From positions 124,001 through 188,000 of the forward strand of contig NZ_PJBF01000059.1 in assembly GCF_002836505.1 (NCBI RefSeq): a DNA stretch of 64,000 nucleotides, written 5' to 3'. The DNA comes from Psychrobacter sp. Choline-02u-9 (GTDB lineage: Bacteria; Pseudomonadota; Gammaproteobacteria; Pseudomonadales; Moraxellaceae). Both the position numbers and the translations under genes were made by a program. Below the pieces are notes generated by a model that was not told where the DNA came from, made no database searches, and saw nothing but the letters and a program-made list of their open reading frames with translations. Position 1 is the first letter of the stretch. Every line of letters starts with the position of its first letter. Of this stretch, positions 58,299 to 64,000 are shown in pieces.

Positions 58299-58324
58299 AA
58301 GCAGTATGCGTGAACATACTGCTT
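58299..58324 (-). terminator. Terminator after the lipase-like gene
   Basis: A 10-bp stem AAGCAGTATG / CATACTGCTT with a 6-base loop. Read on the minus strand it is followed by TGTTTTTAAT. It lies about 75 bp after the stop of the 58400-60877 gene. Confidence 0.65.
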
Positions 58325-58399
58325 ATTTGAAACCTATAACTGATGTTTAAAGGTTACGATTTATACGCCAAAAACCTCGTGGAATAACAAAAATCTACA

Positions 58400-60877
58400 T
58401 CATTCTTGTAGCTGCTTATGCAAAATTCTTCGCAACGTCAAAATGGTCTGCGGATTGGTCTGAATACTATGACCGCCATTGATAATTGTTTCAGACGCAG
58501 CACCATCGAGATGGGCACTATTATAAGGAACGATACCATCTGACAAACGCTCGGTCAGTGCTTGACTGATATCATCATTGACTGTCACAGCGGCAACAAG
58601 CGGCTCGGGTGGTAGCTGTGATGTCTCAGTATTGTCGCTGACATCAACGCTCGCCGTTTCATTTCCAGCATTGTCTTCTACCGCTTGAGACAAATCAATC
58701 TTGGCACCGTTTGGTTGTGTTTGTGCCAGTCCTTTAGTGATGTCGGCATCGTTATTGGCAATGATTGAATGGTAAGTAATACGCTCATTCATAGTGATGT
58801 CTTTGGTTAACTCTATAAAAGAAGACTTATCACTTAACTGGCTGGCACCGTTCTGCAAATATAAGGCGCCCAGTGGGTTTTGCGCCAAATCGCCTTGTGT
58901 GGCAATGGTCGCTAAGTTATCTGTGAATGTCTTGACCAGACCTACGGGTAAGTAAACGATGCGGCGTAGCGCACGGGTGAACCAACGATCTGCATAATCG
59001 GTACCACGGAAAGGTGCAGATAGAAAAACAGCGGTGTCTACTTGTGGCAATGCCTGTAGCTCAAATCGTTCCTTTAATTCATTTTCGCCAAAAGACGTTT
59101 TGAGCGCGTTACGGATTTGCTGTTTCTCATTACTAGAGAGGAGGTCTTTGTCATTAAGCTTATCTAAATCATCGACTAAATTTTCATCAGATAGCATCAT
59201 ACGAGCGATGATGGCACCCATACTATGACTGATAATCACACTATTTCGACTGGCACGATTTTGTCCATTGGGATCAGTCTGCCGGTAGGTGCTGTTGATT
59301 AACTGCTGAATCTGATAACGATTTTCTAAAATAGGCAGATTGGTTGGATAGAATATTTGCCAAACTTGGTAATTGTCACGCAGCTTGTCATCATTAAGAA
59401 TATCGTTGGTCAGATTGACCCATGTGGCCGGACTAGAGGCTAGCCCGTGCAACATAATCAACACGCGTTTATCAGGATCATAAGGCTCGAGCATGAAGAG
59501 TTTGGGCAGCTGAGCATCTGGCTGGCGCGTAATCAAGTTTAAATAACCCACGCCATCTAACTGGTTCTCTGATAGCCATAAGCCATATCCCGCCGAAAAG
59601 TTGGCTGCCAATGGGTAGTCATCATTTAGGATATTGACGGATTCGGTTTGGTACGGATTGTATAAATGGATATCAAGCTTACGACTGCTCAGTGCGTCTA
59701 ATACGCTATCGCCATCTGGCTTAATCAGACCAGTCAATAGCAGATGTCCAGTGGGATAAATACGAGAGCTTGGCTCGCTATCATCATTGTTTTTATTTTC
59801 ATTTGTCAGTCGACCAGATAAGGAGGCGACCAGTAACTGACGGATTGTGGTGGTATAGCGATCATCCAACGATGCTACCAAACTGATGCCCAAACCAGGG
59901 CGCTTACTCACGGAATTGAGACCGGAGAGTCGCAGCTCATAAGTGGATGATAAGTCTGCCAAAGCGGAAGTTTGTTTATGGGCATTTTGCAGATAGTTGT
60001 TTTCGTTGGGCAAATAAATATCGAGGTTATAGTCATCTACGGTAACTTTCATGACTTTGACTTGGTCTGTTGCTTTGCCCTTTAGCGGTGGTCGATTGGC
60101 GATTGCTGCTTCATCCGTGTTATCACGCTTGGTAGAGGTTATCGGCAAATACTCTACTGTCGTATCACCCATCAATTTATTGGCGTTTTCAGTTGATTGA
60201 TAAATTTGAGTAATAACGTCATTGCTAGCAGCGTTATAAATATCTTGGGTTTGGATATCATTGTCATTTGGAATACGGTTTTGCGCACGATGGCTATTGC
60301 TATTTTGCTCTGCACCTTCAAAGTCATGGGTCAAACTGTCATAAAATAGATAGGTGTAGCTGTATTTGACAGCATCAAACAACCTTGCTTGATAATCGGT
60401 TAAACACAGGTCAGTCTCTTCTTGCTGTGTTTTTGAATCCTCATTACTTAAAGGCGCATTGGCGTAATACGGATCAAGTGGCGGGCGTGCCAGTGAATTA
60501 CGACAGTTTTTTGAATCAGATAGTTGACGCGCTTTTGCATAGTGCAGTTCTGCAAAAATAGCCAAAGCGGGGCGATAGTGTCTGTTAAGCATACTATCAG
60601 AGAGCTGAGTCAAGCATAGGTCAAATTGCTGCATACAGGCTTGCTCATTCAGTCCTGCTGATAACAAAGCAGATGCTGTATCGCTACTTAGCGCATTGTC
60701 AGTGACAATATTGCCGCGCTGCGCTGAGATGGTCTTGGCCGAGGCTTGTTTATCTACCGTCACCGTACTACACGCTGGTAGCAATACTGCTGCTGCCAAA
60801 AGCATAAGTGACGCAATGGGCAGGGTTTTTTTATTAGTATGCATTACTGTCTGTTTGCTAAAGCCAGCGAAAGTCAT
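58400..60877 (-). CDS. Large alpha/beta-hydrolase (lipase/esterase-like) lipoprotein
   Basis: Product of 825 residues. The signal segment ends in the lipobox LPAC (LASLMLLAAAV-type core), so it is probably lipid-anchored. The first 480 residues are family-specific and contain Asp/Asn/Ser-rich stretches. The hydrolase domain begins VLIMLHGLASSPATWVNLTN (oxyanion HG). The nucleophile elbow is ISHSMGAIIARMML (Ser about 551), and the likely catalytic His is in GGHSIQTNPQTI (about 803). DGIVPYNSAHLDGA may supply the Asp. The gene starts at ATG 60877 or 60844; the second gives a more typical signal peptide, but the first has the better ribosome-binding site. The natural substrate is unknown. Confidence 0.8.
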   Translation of the reverse strand: MTFAGFSKQTVMHTNKKTLPIASLMLLAAAVLLPACSTVTVDKQASAKTISAQRGNIVTDNALSSDTASALLSAGLNEQACMQQFDLCLTQLSDSMLNRHYRPALAIFAELHYAKARQLSDSKNCRNSLARPPLDPYYANAPLSNEDSKTQQEETDLCLTDYQARLFDAVKYSYTYLFYDSLTHDFEGAEQNSNSHRAQNRIPNDNDIQTQDIYNAASNDVITQIYQSTENANKLMGDTTVEYLPITSTKRDNTDEAAIANRPPLKGKATDQVKVMKVTVDDYNLDIYLPNENNYLQNAHKQTSALADLSSTYELRLSGLNSVSKRPGLGISLVASLDDRYTTTIRQLLVASLSGRLTNENKNNDDSEPSSRIYPTGHLLLTGLIKPDGDSVLDALSSRKLDIHLYNPYQTESVNILNDDYPLAANFSAGYGLWLSENQLDGVGYLNLITRQPDAQLPKLFMLEPYDPDKRVLIMLHGLASSPATWVNLTNDILNDDKLRDNYQVWQIFYPTNLPILENRYQIQQLINSTYRQTDPNGQNRASRNSVIISHSMGAIIARMMLSDENLVDDLDKLNDKDLLSSNEKQQIRNALKTSFGENELKERFELQALPQVDTAVFLSAPFRGTDYADRWFTRALRRIVYLPVGLVKTFTDNLATIATQGDLAQNPLGALYLQNGASQLSDKSSFIELTKDITMNERITYHSIIANNDADITKGLAQTQPNGAKIDLSQAVEDNAGNETASVDVSDNTETSQLPPEPLVAAVTVNDDISQALTERLSDGIVPYNSAHLDGAASETIINGGHSIQTNPQTILTLRRILHKQLQE

Positions 60878-61027
60878 AAGTCAGTCCAATAAACGGTAGT
60901 TAGGAGAGTATCAATAATGAAAGTAGCAATTGATAATGAGTGTAGCGCAACTTTTGGCGTTAGACTATTCATTTGCAGTTCTATAAAGGCGTGTTTTAAA
61001 CCGAATGAGTTTCTACTAGTCGAAAAA

Positions 61028-61064
61028 AAGCGCTTTTGTCTTATAGATATAAAACAAAAGCGCT
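61028..61064 (-). terminator. Terminator after the secreted repeat protein gene
   Basis: A 12-bp stem AAGCGCTTTTGT / ACAAAAGCGCTT extended by an inner TTATA/TATAA pairing. On the minus strand seven Ts follow. It lies 113 bp past the stop at 61177. Confidence 0.85.
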
Positions 61065-61176
61065 TGGTATTTAAAGCTTAGATTATTTATTAGAGATTTA
61101 ACCTAGTGAAGGTCTTATTAAACAAATATCTTATGAATCAAACCCTTAATAGTTAATCTCAACAAGTACAGAATAT

Positions 61177-62301
61177 CTATGCACCTGGTTTTACACTGAT
61201 GTCAGGGGCAGGAATATCCCAAATGTAGAATTTGCCTTCTTCAACGAGTTTGATTTGTTGAGGAATAACGGTATTGTTAGGGTATTGCCCTTCAAGACGA
61301 CGTAGGCGCTCTAACGCATTAGCACGGCGGTCACTAAGTAGATCTGACTGTGCCAAGCTTTGTTCTGCTTCGGTGTATCCTAAAGCGACAGCGCGATCTA
61401 GATACTTTTGACCTTCTTTGAAACCACCACCTTCTGATAGCATCATGCCGTATAGGAAGTTAGCCTCACCACTATCAGGTTGCAGCTTGATAGCGCGATC
61501 GACATATTGACCACCACGTACTGTGTAGTCTGAACCTAAGTCTAGGTTACGACCCATGCCGTTTAGCTTAGCGGCACGAAGCAACACGTCATAAGAAGCA
61601 TTTGGCGACTTGGCATACGGTTCGATCCAATCCGCTAACACTTTGATTTTTTCACGAGTGTAATGGCGCTGTGAGCGGTTAGGGAAGTTTGGTGGATAGT
61701 GGCGCGCGTTAGGGGATACGTCAGCGATGAAGTCATCTAATAAACTGACATCAAGCTTATCAGTACCTAGCCCTTTTTGTTGTGGAATCAGTACAGTTTT
61801 GACAAAGCTCATGTCTGAGAGCTGTACTTGCGGTGTAGGAATATTCGGAAGTTGTCCGCTACGCAGGTCGATACCAGTAGCTGTCATTGGACCAGGCTCA
61901 TAGACACGAGTAGTGCCGTTCATGACAGGTGCAGCAGCAGGTGACATCATTTGTGGTGTTTGAGGTTGAGCAGTACTGACAGATGCATTGTTTTGCAGAG
62001 TGCCGCTTAGTTGCATGTTAGTGGTTTGCGCATTAGTCGGCTGGCTGTTGCTCGCAGGTGTTGCTGACAAGCTTGTTTGCGCGGCGTTGGCTTGAGCAGG
62101 ACTGATAGCTGCATTAGGACGAGCAAGACGAATCACACGTTTGCTTGAGTCCATCGCACTAGGTACAGCTGTTGCAGTGGCATCAGTTTCTGCTGCATTC
62201 ACAGGTGCAGATAATAGCATGGCACAGGTTGCAGCCATGACGGTCAACGTTGCAAACTTCGGTGACTTAATAGAGTGGCTACTAGAGAGAATCGCTTTCA
62301 T
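61177..62301 (-). CDS. Secreted TPR/Sel1-like repeat protein, unknown
   Basis: Product of 374 residues. A signal peptide (hydrophobic core TLTVMAATCAMLLSAPVNA) leads into about 100 residues rich in Ala/Gln/Asn/Thr/Ser/Pro, probably disordered. The conserved-looking part follows: VQLSDMSFVKTVLIPQQKGL, a WIEPYAKSPNASYDVLLRAA helix pair and tetratricopeptide-like helices (YVDRAIKLQPDSGEANFLYG, YLDRAVALGYTEAEQSL, ALERLRRLEGQYPNNT). It ends in FYIWDIPAPDISVKPGA. A periplasmic scaffolding role is plausible; no named family is recognised. Confidence 0.7.
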   Translation of the reverse strand: MKAILSSSHSIKSPKFATLTVMAATCAMLLSAPVNAAETDATATAVPSAMDSSKRVIRLARPNAAISPAQANAAQTSLSATPASNSQPTNAQTTNMQLSGTLQNNASVSTAQPQTPQMMSPAAAPVMNGTTRVYEPGPMTATGIDLRSGQLPNIPTPQVQLSDMSFVKTVLIPQQKGLGTDKLDVSLLDDFIADVSPNARHYPPNFPNRSQRHYTREKIKVLADWIEPYAKSPNASYDVLLRAAKLNGMGRNLDLGSDYTVRGGQYVDRAIKLQPDSGEANFLYGMMLSEGGGFKEGQKYLDRAVALGYTEAEQSLAQSDLLSDRRANALERLRRLEGQYPNNTVIPQQIKLVEEGKFYIWDIPAPDISVKPGA

Positions 62302-62544
62302 AAAAATCGTTACCTTGTTTAATTTATTTGGTTGTTATTCATTGATTGGACGGTAATATAAATAGCGCATTGCTGCAAAATCGTACAAATTTTTAATACC
62401 GTAGCAAATTAAGCTTTACGCTATCTGTGGTAGGATTGTTAATCGCTAGAATTAAGCAAACCTACGTAAATCTGTGCAGCTATTAATTAGTAAGAAAATC
62501 GACAACAGCAACTAACAACAGTACCTGTAGCCATAAGTGATAAG

Positions 62545-63189
62545 CTATAAGTGATAAGCGGTATCTTTCATGCGATTTGCCATCCATCGCATGGTCCGAC
62601 GTACTGCCGGAGACAGGGCAGCGCCGCCACTTGCAAGTGCTAGCTCACGATGGTGCAGCTCCTCTTTATCCATTTGTGCCAATATTTCTTTTGAGCGCTG
62701 ATCATGTTCAGGTAACTGCTTGATATGATCCTGTAGATGCTCGCTGACCTGCGCTTCTGTCTCCGCTACAAACCCTAGGCTAAACTCATTTGAGATCGCG
62801 CCTGCGACTGCACCGAGTCCAAAAGACATACCGTACCAAAGCGGTGTAAATACGCTGGCATGGCTACCAAGTTCGCTTAGACGAGTCTCGCACCAGACCA
62901 AATGATCGACTTCTTCTTCTGCCGATTGTTGCATGGCTTGTTTGACCCCACTATCTTTTGCGGCAAACGCTTGGCCATGATATAGACCTTGCGCACATAC
63001 TTCACCGGTATGATTGATACGCATAAGACCTGAAACGTGCCGCGCCTCTGTGATGGTCAGCTCAGGAATCTCATCGCTACTGACGGGCAACGGACGCGTG
63101 CTTGGATTGGAATGTGGCACGACAGCTCGTAATGCCTTATCGACCCCAAGTAACAACTGGTCAATTTTAGATAAAGGACGCAGGGTCAT
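62545..63189 (-). CDS. coq7: Demethoxyubiquinol hydroxylase (Coq7)
   Basis: Di-iron monooxygenase of ubiquinone synthesis that hydroxylates 2-polyprenyl-3-methyl-6-methoxy-1,4-benzoquinol; it is the counterpart of E. coli UbiF. It has 214 residues. The iron ligands are visible as paired E-x-x-H sites: MRINHTGEVCAQGLYHGQ, SAEEEVDHLVWCETRL, FVAETEAQVSEHL and DKEELHHRELAL. The ending MRWMANRMKDTAYHL is typical for bacterial Coq7. No other ubi gene is adjacent. Confidence 0.95.
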   Translation of the reverse strand: MTLRPLSKIDQLLLGVDKALRAVVPHSNPSTRPLPVSSDEIPELTITEARHVSGLMRINHTGEVCAQGLYHGQAFAAKDSGVKQAMQQSAEEEVDHLVWCETRLSELGSHASVFTPLWYGMSFGLGAVAGAISNEFSLGFVAETEAQVSEHLQDHIKQLPEHDQRSKEILAQMDKEELHHRELALASGGAALSPAVRRTMRWMANRMKDTAYHL

Positions 63190-63417
63190 AACTCACTCCT
63201 GATGGTGTTAAAAACTGTCAATAAAATAAAATGTATTACCGTTTAAACGCAACGGCATGATGCGTATTACTATAACAAACAATCCAAATTATCGGCTCGA
63301 ATATTATTGTCTAGATAGCTTATAAATAACCTATAGATAGTTCGTAGGTTGCTATAGCAATAAAAGCAACGAAACCATCAGCCCAACATTAGACTATATC
63401 TATAGAGCCAAACTTAT

Positions 63418-64000
63418 TTACGGCGCTATACCATCGTTGGTTTGGCTAACGGCATGCTTAATATGTTTATTGAGTTTGATGTATAAAAATGCACCAAACA
63501 CTATATTCAATAGCCCTGTCACCAAAAATAGCTGCGGTAGCGTAAACCCTAAAACATTTAAGATAACAATCGCAAAAATTGCTGAAGTAACCATAAATAT
63601 CGCGTTAAAAATGTTATTTGCGCCGACGATGCGTGCTCGATGACTCTTAGGGGCGTAGGCTTGCATAGAAGCATATAGCGGCACGATATACAATCCACCG
63701 CTGAACCCTAATAAGAATAAATCCGCGAATACCCGCCAGCTACCACTTATATTAAACAAATCACCGATGCCAAGTAATGTGTCATTATTCACATTTATAT
63801 CTAAACCTGAAAGTGAAAAATACAAATCAATAGCAAAGATACTTAATCCAGCAATACCGAAAGGTAATAGACGCAAGCTGACTTTATTTTTGGTCAATGT
63901 TTTGCACAGTACTGAACCGATTGACACCCCAACAGAAAACAATGTGAGTAAGAAAATAACGACTGACTCATCACCAAGCAAAATTACCTTGCTGAACTCT
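63418..64000 (-). CDS. MFS transporter, LplT-like (5'-partial)
   Basis: C-terminal part of a major-facilitator protein; the frame is open to the window end (EFSKVILLGDESVVI reads through 63981), so the N-terminal half lies outside. About five to six helices are visible. LPFGIAGLSIFAIDLYFSLS, LFLLGFSGGLYIVPLYASMQ, SHRARIVGANNIFNAIFMV and LPQLFLVTGLLNIVFGAFLY match the transporter domain of the LplT lysophospholipid flippase group, which in many bacteria is fused to an acyltransferase. Here the protein stops soon after the last helix (NKHIKHAVSQTNDGIAP), so no fused acyltransferase follows. The substrate is inferred from family only. Confidence 0.8.
   Translation of the reverse strand, partial: EFSKVILLGDESVVIFLLTLFSVGVSIGSVLCKTLTKNKVSLRLLPFGIAGLSIFAIDLYFSLSGLDINVNNDTLLGIGDLFNISGSWRVFADLFLLGFSGGLYIVPLYASMQAYAPKSHRARIVGANNIFNAIFMVTSAIFAIVILNVLGFTLPQLFLVTGLLNIVFGAFLYIKLNKHIKHAVSQTNDGIAP

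Overview
The window is chromosomal core DNA from a gammaproteobacterium of the Moraxellaceae, most likely a Psychrobacter. This is an inference from gene content, gene order, codon style and the recurring TGnTAnAAT-type -10 elements; no database search was run. I see no prophage, integron, CRISPR array, insertion-sequence transposase or secretion/defence island. Nearly everything is recognisable housekeeping, so the interest lies in small genes, duplications, intergenic elements and unusual protein architectures rather than in one new system.

Layout. 1-5.6 kb: cardiolipin synthase (5' end cut by the window edge), a Sel1-repeat membrane protein, and the overlapping pair waaA-rsmE. 5.7-10.3 kb: an fbpABC-type ferric-iron importer with a good Fur-box/promoter overlap in front and a 123-bp MITE-like inverted-repeat element between fbpA and fbpB. 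10.3-12.2 kb: cmoM, a small membrane protein and a 59-residue secreted Cys-rich protein. 12.4-17.8 kb: gyrA, then two tandem DMT-family transporter paralogues of identical length (356 aa), each preceded by a near-identical terminator hairpin. 18-23.7 kb: GST, a small membrane protein, rnz, a DUF815 ATPase, a Ser/Thr kinase, a DJ-1/PfpI protein and a ribbon-helix-helix protein. 23.9-27.5 kb: tRNA-Leu(UAG) and ntrC-ntrB (minus strand).

27.6-41 kb: rimO, then pyrH-frr-uppS-cdsA-dxr-rseP-bamA-lpxD-fabZ-lpxA. This links nucleotide supply, ribosome recycling, isoprenoid and phospholipid synthesis and outer-membrane/lipid A assembly. skp and lpxB, often found in this cluster, are not here. 41.3-47.7 kb: an NSS-family Na+ symporter, tgt, a SOUL haem-binding protein, asd and an endonuclease/exonuclease/phosphatase-fold protein. 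47.7-48.1 kb is a structured gene-free stretch that may encode a small RNA.

48.1-55 kb: surA and lptD (minus), divergent from amgK-murU (plus), which joins LPS/OMP export to peptidoglycan recycling. 55.2-58 kb: a CIO-type cytochrome bd oxidase (cydA-cydB) followed by a 38-residue DUF2474-like membrane peptide. 58.4-64 kb: a large lipase-like lipoprotein, a secreted repeat protein, coq7 and the C-terminal part of an LplT-like MFS protein cut by the window end.

Several gene starts were placed downstream of the longest open frame where Shine-Dalgarno spacing, a signal peptide or paralogue comparison favoured it.
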